A DNA stretch of 25,181 nt from Bacteroidota bacterium (GTDB taxonomy: Bacteria > Bacteroidota > Bacteroidia > Chitinophagales > Chitinophagaceae), in the NCBI GenBank assembly GCA_023429985.1, contig JAEZCV010000040.1:1-25181 (forward strand). The letters run 5' to 3'. Below, in pieces: positions 8,368-16,729 of this stretch. A program made the position numbers and the translations under genes. Position 1 is the stretch's first letter. Every line of letters starts with the position of its first letter. Below the pieces are notes generated by a model. That model was given only the letters and a program-made list of their open reading frames with translations, did not search any database and had not been told where the DNA came from.

Positions 8368-11118
8368 ATGAGAATAATAATAACCACGGTCTTCGTGGTG
8401 CTATTCTGCCTGAATGGGAATTCCCAGGCCCAGGCAGTAAGCGGGCAGGTACAGGATACATTTGCCAAAAAGCCCCTTATCAATGCAGTTGTTAGCCTGC
8501 TTCAAAAAGATTCAACACTTATTGGTTTTTCCCGAACAGATAAAAAGGGCAGGTTTTTAATTGAAAGTTCTAAAAACGGAAAATTCATCTTGCTGGTAAC
8601 CTACCCGGGATTTGCCGATTTTGCTGAAGAGATAACCATACACCAGGAAACCAATCATAACCTGGGAAGCATCGCTATGACGCTTAAAGCAAAACTGCTT
8701 GATGCAGTGATCATACGATCGGCAGGGGCCATCAGGATCAAAGGAGATACTACGGAGTTTGTTGCTGATAGTTTTTTGGTAAGAGAAGGTGCTACAGTAG
8801 AAGAACTTTTGAAAAAACTTCCTGGCTTCCAGGTAAATAGTAAAGGTGAGATCACAGCACAGGGACAAAGAGTACAAAAAGTGCTGGTAGATGGTGAAGA
8901 GTTTTTTGGCGATGATCCAACAATGGCTACTAAAAACCTTTCGGCCCGATCTGTTGATAAAGTGCAGGTTTTCGATAATAAAACAGAGCAGCAAAATCTC
9001 ACAGGCATTTCTTCCGGAACCGAAGGAAAAACGGTAAATATCAAACTAAAAGAAGATCAGAAAAAAGGCTCGTTTGGGAAAATAGAAGCAGGATCAAATT
9101 TAAATGACCTGGTAGACGCAAAAATTTTATTCAATCGATTTAAAGGCAAAAAGAAGCTATCATTTTTTGGAACGCGTACCAACACAAGTACGGGCTCACT
9201 GAACTGGGATGAAAGGAGAAAACTGGGAATTGAAAATGACATGGAATACGATGAGATTTCCGGCTTCTATTATAGTTTTGGAACCTCGGATGAATTCAGC
9301 AGCTGGAATTTCAGAGGAATTCCGGATGCCTGGTCGGCAGGCGCTTTATTTATTGATAAATGGAATGAGGATAAACATGGAATCAATGCATCCTACCGGT
9401 TTAACAGGCTTGGCACTGCAAATCTTACAGCAAGACTGATCCAAAGCCTTACACCTGAAAGATATTTTACTACCAATACCACAACAAGAACAAGCGGTAT
9501 CAATCAGCAACATGCCGGTAATTTCAAATACGAATGGAAATTCGATTCCCTTAGATCTGTGAAACTCACCACTGCAGGAACTTATAAAACTACAGGCAGC
9601 AGTAATTTAATAAATGATGAAACAGAAAATCCCAGCCTGAATAAACGAACCACCAACAACAGGTTTAATAACCAGGAATCTACAAAAAAGCAACTCGACA
9701 ACCAATTGCAGTACAAGCAAATGTTTAAAAAGAAGAACAGGTTATTTATGGCCACGGTGCGCCTGGGATATATTGAGGACGACCAGCAAGGTTTTGTGTA
9801 TTCCAATGTAAATTATTTTACCGGAACAACTTTGGATTCAACCCAAATACAGGATCAGCAAAAAATAAATTCAGGAACATCAACAACACTTGGCACCAAG
9901 CTGACTTTTAGTGAGCCAATTGGAACAAAGTGGACAGTGATTGCAGACCTTAGTCATAACAGAAATTTTTCTTCTTCATTTAAAAACACTTTTGATACAA
10001 GCTTTTCCGGCAAATACGAAATATTAAACCCATTGTTCAGCAACAATTTTGACCTTGAAGCTTTTTCAAACAGTGGTACACTCATAGGAAGGTATCAATA
10101 TAAAAAGTTCCGGTTTGCTGCAGGCTCCGGACTTTCTTCCATCAAATTGAACTTGCATAATCTCGACGATAATAAGCAAACTGTTTACAGGTTTACCAAC
10201 CTTACACCACAGGCTTCTATCAATTATGCCATAAAAATGCAAACCAATCTTGGATTGAATTACAGGGGAACGAATTTACAACCATCCATAAATCAATTAC
10301 AGCCATTAAGAGACAATAATGATCCACTCAATATTTATGTAGGTAATCCCGACCTGGAGGTTGGGTTTAATCATAACCTCAGTTTGTTCTTCAATAGCTA
10401 TAAAATTCTCAGTGCACGCGGTATTTGGGCAAATGCAGGTGTCACCATTTCGGAAAATGCAATTACCCAGTTCAGTAATATTAATGAACAGACAGGAGCA
10501 CGAACCTACCGGCCGGTGAACGTGGAAGGCGTTCATAACTGGTATATCTGGAGTGAATGGAATAAAGGACAGGGTGATAAGGTTTTCATTCATACCATAA
10601 ACTTTAATGGCAATGGAGGAAGAAATATAAGTTTTGTAAACTCCGAAAGAAATGTGAACAATTACATTATGTTAGAACTGGGTTATGGTATCCGTTATGA
10701 AGCGGAAGAAAAATATAAACTCTTTCTTTCTCCCAAGTTTGGAATCAATAATTCCGAATCATCACTTTATCCAACCCAGGAAAACAAATATTATCATTAC
10801 GGAGGTAATGCAGAAGTATTTGTAATGCTACCCGGTAAAATTGAATTTACCACAGATGTGGATGTAGAATTGCGCGAGCGCATTCCAGTTTTCCAGGCAA
10901 ATCCGAATATAATATTATGGAATGGAATGTTGTCGAAGAGATTTTTGAAAGAGAAAAATGCAAGGGTCATGCTAATTGCTAACGATATTCTCGACCAGAA
11001 CAGGGGCTTTACCAGGATTATTAACAATGATCGTTTAACAGAAGAAAACTTTCAAAGGATCGCGCGGTATTTTATGATTAAGCTTGAATGGTCATTCAAT
11101 AAAATGGGAGGAAACTAA
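8368..11118 (+). CDS. Outer-membrane beta-barrel protein with carboxypeptidase-regulatory-like domain
   Basis: A 916-residue TonB-receptor-like outer-membrane protein. A signal peptide (about 1-22, ending NSQAQA) is followed by a carboxypeptidase-regulatory-like beta-sandwich (about 23-105, starting VSGQVQDTFAKKPLINAVVS). A plug-like segment (about 110-235) contains VEELLKKLPGFQV and the conserved VLVDGEEFFGDDPTMATKNL. The rest is beta-barrel-like, with alternating hydrophobic strands and a C-terminal strand rich in aromatics (YFMIKLEWSF). This arrangement matches the outer-membrane beta-barrel family common in Bacteroidota, often paired with GLPGLI proteins. It is not a typical SusC: it is shorter and has no SusD beside it. 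The ligand is unknown. The GLPGLI gene begins 1 bp after its stop, so the two are surely cotranscribed. Confidence 0.87.
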   Translation: MRIIITTVFVVLFCLNGNSQAQAVSGQVQDTFAKKPLINAVVSLLQKDSTLIGFSRTDKKGRFLIESSKNGKFILLVTYPGFADFAEEITIHQETNHNLGSIAMTLKAKLLDAVIIRSAGAIRIKGDTTEFVADSFLVREGATVEELLKKLPGFQVNSKGEITAQGQRVQKVLVDGEEFFGDDPTMATKNLSARSVDKVQVFDNKTEQQNLTGISSGTEGKTVNIKLKEDQKKGSFGKIEAGSNLNDLVDAKILFNRFKGKKKLSFFGTRTNTSTGSLNWDERRKLGIENDMEYDEISGFYYSFGTSDEFSSWNFRGIPDAWSAGALFIDKWNEDKHGINASYRFNRLGTANLTARLIQSLTPERYFTTNTTTRTSGINQQHAGNFKYEWKFDSLRSVKLTTAGTYKTTGSSNLINDETENPSLNKRTTNNRFNNQESTKKQLDNQLQYKQMFKKKNRLFMATVRLGYIEDDQQGFVYSNVNYFTGTTLDSTQIQDQQKINSGTSTTLGTKLTFSEPIGTKWTVIADLSHNRNFSSSFKNTFDTSFSGKYEILNPLFSNNFDLEAFSNSGTLIGRYQYKKFRFAAGSGLSSIKLNLHNLDDNKQTVYRFTNLTPQASINYAIKMQTNLGLNYRGTNLQPSINQLQPLRDNNDPLNIYVGNPDLEVGFNHNLSLFFNSYKILSARGIWANAGVTISENAITQFSNINEQTGARTYRPVNVEGVHNWYIWSEWNKGQGDKVFIHTINFNGNGGRNISFVNSERNVNNYIMLELGYGIRYEAEEKYKLFLSPKFGINNSESSLYPTQENKYYHYGGNAEVFVMLPGKIEFTTDVDVELRERIPVFQANPNIILWNGMLSKRFLKEKNARVMLIANDILDQNRGFTRIINNDRLTEENFQRIARYFMIKLEWSFNKMGGN

Positions 11119-11119
11119 T

Positions 11120-11854
11120 ATGAAATTTTTTATTTTCACCTTTTTGCTTTGTAACGTTCTCACCAAATTGCAGGCGCAGCAATTTCATCATACTGTAAGA
11201 ATAGAATTTGAAAAAACTGTTTATGTAAAACAGGTATTTAAAGACCTGGAACCCGACTGGTTTGAAAGGATAAAGGAAAGGTTACAGGAAACTTCGCTTA
11301 CAAGGCACGAATTTATTGGCGACACTTCGCATTCGGTTTTCAGGCCACTGGGCGAACCTGAATATGATTCCCGTTCATTTTACAAAGGATTTGCCGATAA
11401 AAATGTGGTTTATAACAATTATAAAACAAAAAAATCTGTAGCGCAAAAACCTGTTTTTGAAGAAACCTTTTTAATTGAGGACAGCCTGTTGAATATAAAA
11501 TGGAAATTAACGGCAGACACGAGGCTGATTGCAGGGTATGAATGCAGGAAAGCCATTGGTTTGATTGACGATTCCATAACTGTATTTGCATTTTACACAG
11601 ATGAAATACTGGTAAGCGGCGGACCTGAAAGTATTCATGGCCTTCCGGGAATGATATTAGGATTAGGCATGCCCAGAATACATTCCACATGGTTTGCAAC
11701 CCGGGTAGAAGTGAACGGGGTAAATATGACTGCGGTAAAACCAGTATCAAAAGGAAAAAAGATCAGTCGTACAGAAATGATCCAGGCCATAGAAAAAGCT
11801 TTAAAGGACTGGGGTAATTATGGAAGAAACCTGATTTGGAATTTTCTCATCTGA
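11120..11854 (+). CDS. GLPGLI family protein
   Basis: An exported protein of 244 residues with unknown function. A signal peptide (1-20, MKFFIFTFLLCNVLTKLQAQ) is followed by a small beta-rich domain. The family signature appears as GPESIHGLPGMILGLGMPR in the second half. The ATG at 11120 is preferred to the in-frame ATG at 11084, because it starts the signal peptide, lies 1 bp past the upstream stop and has a GGAGG ribosome-binding site about 8 nt before it. Genes of this family frequently follow outer-membrane beta-barrel genes like the one here, suggesting a periplasmic or outer-membrane partner role; that is inference. Its TGA stop directly abuts the stop of the convergent amylase gene. 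Confidence 0.88.
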   Translation: MKFFIFTFLLCNVLTKLQAQQFHHTVRIEFEKTVYVKQVFKDLEPDWFERIKERLQETSLTRHEFIGDTSHSVFRPLGEPEYDSRSFYKGFADKNVVYNNYKTKKSVAQKPVFEETFLIEDSLLNIKWKLTADTRLIAGYECRKAIGLIDDSITVFAFYTDEILVSGGPESIHGLPGMILGLGMPRIHSTWFATRVEVNGVNMTAVKPVSKGKKISRTEMIQAIEKALKDWGNYGRNLIWNFLI

Positions 11855-13708
11855 TCATTTCAACAAGGCCAGTACCCAGATGGTTTTTCCAGGAATGATG
11901 GCATCTTCTGTAGTTGGTATAATATCATTTGTAATTATATTTTTGGCTGCACGAAAGCCATTCAACTGATCGCTGAATCGTTCAACTTCAACATGTTGAT
12001 CTTTCCCGGAAGTGTTCATAACCACCATAACGGTTTCTTTATCATCATACCGGAAATAAGTGTACAAGCCATCTACAGGAACATACTGAACAAAATTTCC
12101 TGTTTTTAGTGCTGAGGAATTTTTCCTGAAATTAGCCAGTGTTCTTAAAAAATTAAATGCCTCGTTTTCTTTTTCATTCCTCCCTTCAAAAGTGAATTTA
12201 TTGGAAGTATCGCTGCTCCATCCACCCGGGAAATCCAGCCTGACCCAGCCATCCGGATTGGCTGCACCCTTCATTAATATTTCTGTTCCATAATAAATTT
12301 GAGGAATGCCGCGTGCTGTTAACAACCACCCTACTCCCATTTTAAATTTTTGAAGATCCTCGCCAATCTCGGTAAAGAACCTGGTTTTATCGTGGTTGTC
12401 GAGAAAGTTTACATTCTTCATTGGGTCTTGGTAAACAAAATCCTGGCCTAGTGTTGTATATAATTTGTTTACACCTTCCGTCCAGCCAAAATTTTCATTC
12501 AGTGCCGGTATAATACCATATAAATGGGTTTGAAAATCCGTTACGCCGGGAAGATTGGATTTATAATCAATATTGAATTTATTGCGTGTAAAATAAGCCT
12601 GGTTGATCACGCCATGCACCCATGTTTCACCGAATAGATGGATGTTGGGAAATTCTTCGAGCAAAGCTTTGTTGCATTCGTTCATGAAATTAAGATCGTT
12701 GTATGCATAAGTATCTATGCGCCATCCATCAAGTCCATATTCTTCGGTTGACCAGATAGCATGCTGAATTAAAAATTTTGCAAACAGCGGATTTTTTTGG
12801 TTGATGTCGGGCATGGAAGGAACAAACCAGCCATCGCTCATAATTTTTTTGTCCATTCCTGCTGCATATGGATCAAATAAAACCTGGTCCTTATAGGTTG
12901 TCTGGGTATATTTCGGCCAGCGGTGAAACCAGGTACTGTCGGGCATATCCCTGAACAAAAAATGTTCTATGCCTGTATGGTTGTAAACTGCATCCTGTAT
13001 GATCTTCATACCTCTTGCATGCAGAGCATTAATCAAATCATGATAAGCTTTTTCACCTCCCAGCCTTCTGTCAACTTTGTAATGGTTGGTAAATGCATAG
13101 CCATGTTCTGTTCTGTGCGGCATATCGTTTTCAATAACAGGATTTAGCCAAACTGCAGTTACTCCTAAATCCTGCAGGTAATTGAGCTTGTTTTCAATTC
13201 CTTTGAGATCGCCACCATGACGTTCAAAAATGGTATCGCGATTCAATGACTGGTCTTTCATGCCTGATATCCTGTCGTTGGAAGGATCTCCATTGCTGAA
13301 GCGGTCGGGCATGATGAGGTAAATCAGATCTTCTGAATTAATTCCTTTATTGCGTGTAGTTCCAAGGCCAGGCTTCCTGGCTCGAAGTGTGAAGTTGATT
13401 TTCTTCCCGTCGAGCAATAATGCAATATTTCCAGGCTTTGCAGATGAGGAAATAGAAAGATCAAGGAAGATGTAATTTTTATTTTCAACCCTGGTTATTT
13501 TAGTAAGCTTTACACCGGGGTATAGCATATTTATTTTAGAAGTACTGCCTATGCCATTTCCCCGGATCATAAGTTGAATGTTATTATATTTCATTCCTGT
13601 CCACCAGTGAGCAGGGTAAACTTCAGCAGAAAGTGGGATATCATTTTTCTGCGCAGCAGCGCATGAAAATAAAAAGCAAAGCAGAATAAATACAGGAATA
13701 TTTTTCAT
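11855..13708 (-). CDS. SusA-like alpha-amylase/neopullulanase, probable lipoprotein
   Basis: A GH13 alpha-glucan hydrolase, probably of the neopullulanase/cyclomaltodextrinase type, acting on maltodextrins in the envelope. A short hydrophobic signal with a lipobox-like LFSC (Cys16) suggests a lipoprotein; cleavage by signal peptidase I after the alanines is the alternative. An N-terminal beta-sandwich (about 25-110) precedes the barrel. Region I is DAVYNHTG, the nucleophile is in DGWRIDTYAY near 332, the acid/base in FGETWV near 360 and the third acid in FLDNHDKTRFF near 438. A beta domain follows at the C-terminus. The 617 residues fit SusA-type enzymes. It is the last gene of the minus-strand series, 2 bp after the SLC45-like permease, which suggests that the permease imports its products. 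No susCD genes are present. Confidence 0.92.
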   Translation of the reverse strand: MKNIPVFILLCFLFSCAAAQKNDIPLSAEVYPAHWWTGMKYNNIQLMIRGNGIGSTSKINMLYPGVKLTKITRVENKNYIFLDLSISSSAKPGNIALLLDGKKINFTLRARKPGLGTTRNKGINSEDLIYLIMPDRFSNGDPSNDRISGMKDQSLNRDTIFERHGGDLKGIENKLNYLQDLGVTAVWLNPVIENDMPHRTEHGYAFTNHYKVDRRLGGEKAYHDLINALHARGMKIIQDAVYNHTGIEHFLFRDMPDSTWFHRWPKYTQTTYKDQVLFDPYAAGMDKKIMSDGWFVPSMPDINQKNPLFAKFLIQHAIWSTEEYGLDGWRIDTYAYNDLNFMNECNKALLEEFPNIHLFGETWVHGVINQAYFTRNKFNIDYKSNLPGVTDFQTHLYGIIPALNENFGWTEGVNKLYTTLGQDFVYQDPMKNVNFLDNHDKTRFFTEIGEDLQKFKMGVGWLLTARGIPQIYYGTEILMKGAANPDGWVRLDFPGGWSSDTSNKFTFEGRNEKENEAFNFLRTLANFRKNSSALKTGNFVQYVPVDGLYTYFRYDDKETVMVVMNTSGKDQHVEVERFSDQLNGFRAAKNIITNDIIPTTEDAIIPGKTIWVLALLK

Positions 13709-13710
13709 AA

Positions 13711-15108
13711 CTAAATAGGTCTGTTTTCCATTATTTCCATTTCAGAAACTTCATAAGGATCTATGTCTTCTACTTTCTTTTCATTTATGAAGAAAAAACA
13801 GATGAGGGCGGCTATGATCATTAAATAACCACCTACCTGAACAGCAAGGAGCCTGTCATTATCCAGTAAATTATTCATGATCCATTTAAATCCTAATGAA
13901 GCAATGATTTCAGGAAGCACAATAAAAAAATTAAAAATGCCCATGTAAATACCAATCTTGTGTCGAGGTAAAACAGGACTTAACATAGCATAGGGCATAG
14001 AAAGAATGCTTGCCCATGCAATGCCAACTCCGGACATACACAAATACAACATGTTCTTGTCTGAAACAAAAGCAACACTAATCAAACCCGCAGCCCCTGT
14101 TAAAAGACAAATGGAATGTGTAAGTTTTCTTCCGAGTTTGTCGGCTATAGAAGGAAGTATAAAAGCAAAAGCAAAAGTTACAACATTGTAAAAAGCAAGT
14201 GTTAACCCAGCGAAATCCCTTCCATTTCCAAACGCAGGATCGGTATCACTGGTTGCGCCAAAAATATTATAAGCGACGGCTACAGAATAATAAAACCACA
14301 TTAAGAATAATCCAGGCCAAGTAAAGAACTGAACGAGTGCAATTACTTTCATTCTTTTTGGCATATGAGTGATTGCATGGAATATTTCTTTGAATCCATC
14401 TGCAAATCCTCGTTTGGAGTGCATGGGTTTACCTTCTTCATCTAAATTCCGTGGAGGATATTCCTTTGAGGTAAACACCGTATACAATACAGCTGATAAA
14501 AAGAAGAATGCACCTATATAAAATGAATAACGTACGTTTTCAGCGATCACACCTGCTGATCCAGTGTTCTCAAGATTGAACCAGTTTTTCATGATCCAAG
14601 GCAATGAAGAAGCAATAGTTCCACCAAGGCCGATCATTAAACTTTGCATTACAAATCCGCGGTTCAACTGGCTGTCAGGAAGTTTATCAGCAACAAATGC
14701 CCTGAATGGCTCCATGGCAACATTTCCAAAAGTATCCAGTATCCATAACAAACCGGCTGCCATCCAAAGCACACCACTGTTAGGCATTGCAATGAGTGCT
14801 AAAGAACTGAAAATGGCACCTATTAAAAAATAAGGTCTTCTCCTGCCCCATTTTGGATGCCATGTACGGTCGCTCATGTATCCGATAATAGGCTGAACAA
14901 TCAAACCAGTTAATGGTGCGGCCAGGAATAACAGAGGAATATCATCGGGATTGGCGCCCAGAACATCATAGATAGGTCCCATGTTGGCACGTTGCAGATC
15001 CCATCCAAATTGGATCCCGAAGAATCCAACGCTCATATTAATGATCTGCGATAAAGTAAGTTTTGGTTTATGCTCCGGCGGAGCAGCAGCTTTTACACTG
15101 TTCGACAT
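13711..15108 (-). CDS. MFS permease, SLC45/sucrose-maltose transporter-like
   Basis: A 12-helix major facilitator permease of 465 residues. The loop after helix 2 carries SDRTWHPKWGRRRPYF, the form found in SLC45/plant-sucrose-type and related oligosaccharide transporters. The N-terminus has the QFGWDLQRANMGPIYDVLGA segment seen in bacterial members associated with maltose or alpha-glucan genes. A TTG at 15114 is in frame, but the ATG at 15108 is the natural start. The short gap (2 bp) to the amylase indicates cotranscription and points to import of maltose or short maltodextrins as the likely role. The substrate is inferred from context only. An imperfect operator-like inverted repeat lies about 50 bp upstream. 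Confidence 0.88.
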   Translation of the reverse strand: MSNSVKAAAPPEHKPKLTLSQIINMSVGFFGIQFGWDLQRANMGPIYDVLGANPDDIPLLFLAAPLTGLIVQPIIGYMSDRTWHPKWGRRRPYFLIGAIFSSLALIAMPNSGVLWMAAGLLWILDTFGNVAMEPFRAFVADKLPDSQLNRGFVMQSLMIGLGGTIASSLPWIMKNWFNLENTGSAGVIAENVRYSFYIGAFFFLSAVLYTVFTSKEYPPRNLDEEGKPMHSKRGFADGFKEIFHAITHMPKRMKVIALVQFFTWPGLFLMWFYYSVAVAYNIFGATSDTDPAFGNGRDFAGLTLAFYNVVTFAFAFILPSIADKLGRKLTHSICLLTGAAGLISVAFVSDKNMLYLCMSGVGIAWASILSMPYAMLSPVLPRHKIGIYMGIFNFFIVLPEIIASLGFKWIMNNLLDNDRLLAVQVGGYLMIIAALICFFFINEKKVEDIDPYEVSEMEIMENRPI

Positions 15109-15157
15109 AAGCAATCATTAGCATTTGATTGCTGAAAGTTAATAAGGAAATGTATAC

Positions 15158-15178
15158 AATGTGTATGTGCCACACATT
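15158..15178. promoter_or_regulatory. Inverted repeat upstream of the permease-amylase pair (possible operator)
   Basis: Perfect 7-bp arms AATGTGT (15158-15164) and ACACATT (15172-15178) are separated by 7 nt. It lies 49 bp upstream of the permease ATG, in the promoter-proximal gap between glgC and the permease. The size and spacing would suit a dimeric repressor or activator. It is not the LacI-type half-site pattern. No regulator gene is nearby, so the function is a guess; a weak hairpin is the alternative. Confidence 0.3.
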
Positions 15179-15207
15179 TTAATAAAGTAAGACGAAAAGG
15201 TGACCCA

Positions 15208-15260
15208 CTAAACGACTAAACCCAAAACCCTAAACTGACTGCGGCAGGCAGGCCCTAAAC
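15208..15260. repeat. GTTTAG repeats with embedded GC-rich palindrome downstream of glgC
   Basis: Four CTAAAC copies start at 15208, 15216, 15230 and 15255 (GTTTAG on the minus strand). Between the last two lies CTGCGGCAGGCAGGCCC, which on the minus strand reads GGGCCTGCCTGCCGCAG and is nearly the same as the element at 6161-6181. The combination of palindrome plus GTTTAG repeats is therefore shared by the glgB and glgC 3' ends. There is no T-tract, so terminator function is unproven. Confidence 0.7.
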
Positions 15261-15266
15261 TTTCCC

Positions 15267-16538
15267 CTAACCAATACTAAACCCATTCGGCAGCACAGCG
15301 CCTTTCTTAATTACAATAATTCCTTCTTTCACAGTATAAAGAGGAGAATCTCCATCTTCAATATGTGTTCCTCCATTGATACGTACATCATCCCCTATCC
15401 TGCAATTTTTATCAATGATAGCATTTTGAATTGAGCATCTTGAACCGATGCCGAGTTGAGGAATTCCATGCTGAAGATCCATAGCAATATCTTCCAGGGT
15501 TTCGTAATAATCGTTACCCATGGTATAGGTATTTACAAGGGTGCTGTCTTTCCCTATCCTTGAACGGATACCAATAACCGAACTCTCAATGCGAGCGGCA
15601 TTTACAATACAGCCATCTGCAATGATGCTGTGGTTGATCATGGTGCCGCCCACCTTGGCAGGTGGCAGCATACGGGCACGGGTATAGATGGTTTTTGTAT
15701 TATCGAATAAGTTGAATTCGGGAATGTCTTTGGTTAAGCCTATGTTGGCATGAAAGAAGGCAGGGATGTTACCAATATCTTCCCAGTAACCTTCGTACTG
15801 GTAACTTGCCACTCTGTATTTTCCGATTGACTGGGGAATGATCTCTTTACCGAAATCAGTTCCCTCTTTATATTCATTTTGCAATAATTCAAAAAGCAGC
15901 TGGCGGTTGAAAATATATATGCCCATTGATGCCAGGTAAACCTTGCCTTTATTACGCATTTCATCTCCGGTATCACTTACCCAGTCTTCAAGCCCCGATT
16001 TAGGCTTTTCGGTGAATGAAGTGATCATACCATCTTCTATTTTCAGAATTCCGAAATCGGATGCTTCCTTAGCAGTAACCGGAATAGTAGCAATGGTTAT
16101 ATCAGCCCCTTTTTCTTTATGTTCCTGCAACATTTCCTGGAAGTCGATCTGGTACAACTGATCACCGGAAAGAATTAAAACATACTCGCTGTCGAATGGA
16201 GCTATGTGCCTCAACCCCTGTCGTACTGCATCGGCAGTACCCTGGAACCAGGTAGGGTTATCGGGTGTTTGTTCTGCTGCCAGTATATCAACAAAAGCCG
16301 AGCTGAAGGCACTGAAATGATAAGTGTTCTTGATGTGACGGTTGAGTGATGCAGAATTGTACATGGTTAATACAAACATCCTTGTAATGCCCGAGTTCAA
16401 ACAATTTGAAATAGGAATATCCACCAGCCTGTATTTTCCTGCAATAGGTACAGCAGGTTTCGACCTGCTGGCTGTTAATGGATGTAACCTTGTTCCTGCT
16501 CCACCTCCTAAAATAACAGATATCATTTGTTTGCTCAT
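15267..16538 (-). CDS. glgC: Glucose-1-phosphate adenylyltransferase (ADP-glucose pyrophosphorylase)
   Basis: Makes ADP-glucose from glucose-1-phosphate and ATP, the committed step of bacterial glycogen synthesis. The 423-residue length is typical. The nucleotidyltransferase domain opens with ISVILGGGAGTRLHPLT (residues 6-22) and KPAVPIAGKYRLVDIPISN, with the later conserved segments QGTADAVRQGL, LSGDQLY and FTEKPKSG. The C-terminal third is a left-handed beta-helix with hexapeptide-like repeats (for example IADGCIVNAARIESSVIGIRS). It starts with ATG at 16538. A well-formed promoter-like site lies about 30 bp upstream, so glgC may be transcribed on its own as well as from the upstream glgA series. 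Its 3' flank is filled by GTTTAG repeats. Confidence 0.97.
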   Translation of the reverse strand: MSKQMISVILGGGAGTRLHPLTASRSKPAVPIAGKYRLVDIPISNCLNSGITRMFVLTMYNSASLNRHIKNTYHFSAFSSAFVDILAAEQTPDNPTWFQGTADAVRQGLRHIAPFDSEYVLILSGDQLYQIDFQEMLQEHKEKGADITIATIPVTAKEASDFGILKIEDGMITSFTEKPKSGLEDWVSDTGDEMRNKGKVYLASMGIYIFNRQLLFELLQNEYKEGTDFGKEIIPQSIGKYRVASYQYEGYWEDIGNIPAFFHANIGLTKDIPEFNLFDNTKTIYTRARMLPPAKVGGTMINHSIIADGCIVNAARIESSVIGIRSRIGKDSTLVNTYTMGNDYYETLEDIAMDLQHGIPQLGIGSRCSIQNAIIDKNCRIGDDVRINGGTHIEDGDSPLYTVKEGIIVIKKGAVLPNGFSIG

Positions 16539-16569
16539 ATTCCCTGGTTTTTTCTGTTAAGGCCAAAAT

Positions 16570-16597
16570 CAAAAGTAAAAACTATAAATCAATTCAA
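16570..16597 (-). promoter_or_regulatory. Candidate sigma-ABfr-type promoter of glgC
   Basis: On the minus strand TTG (16597-16595), a 17-nt spacer and TACTTTTG (16577-16570) form a promoter-like pair. The downstream element matches TAnnTTTG exactly; the spacer is slightly short of the usual 19-20. The predicted start near 16563 leaves a leader of about 25 nt before the glgC ATG. Confidence 0.5.
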
Positions 16598-16654
16598 CTT
16601 TTAAACCTCTATTAATTCCGGATTACTGTTTTAGCTGTATTAATTACTATTGAC

Positions 16655-16667
16655 CGCCGGCCGGCAC
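16655..16667. repeat. GC-rich palindromic element between glgA and glgC
   Basis: The stretch CGCCGGCCGGCAC contains the self-complementary core GCCGGCCGGC minus its ends. On the minus strand it reads GTGCCGGCCGGCG, one base different from GTGCCGGCAGGCG at 6169-6181. It is GC-only in an otherwise AT-rich gap and sits next to a tandem repeat array, as the other family members do. Confidence 0.5.
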
Positions 16668-16680
16668 ACAGCTTCCCTAC

Positions 16681-16729
16681 TCACCATTCACTATTCACTA
16701 TTCACCACTCACCACTCACCACTCACCAC
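16681..16729. repeat. Heptamer tandem array overlapping the glgA 3' end
   Basis: Seven perfectly phased 7-bp units occur in the order TCACCAT, TCACTAT, TCACTAT, then four TCACCAC, a consensus of TCACYAY. The last unit begins at 16723, the base where the glgA stop codon starts, so the array supplies the TGA stop and the last Trp codon of glgA. It contains no coding sequence of its own. Similar heptamers continue imperfectly just left of 16681. Confidence 0.85.

Noticed and set aside
8368..11118. SusC of a SusCD glucan importer.
   Set aside because: No SusD gene is adjacent and the domain layout matches the GLPGLI-associated outer-membrane barrel family rather than SusC.
16681..16729. Iteron-type replication origin.
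   Set aside because: Units of 7 bp overlapping a coding end, with no DnaA boxes, no AT-rich unwinding region and no rep gene.
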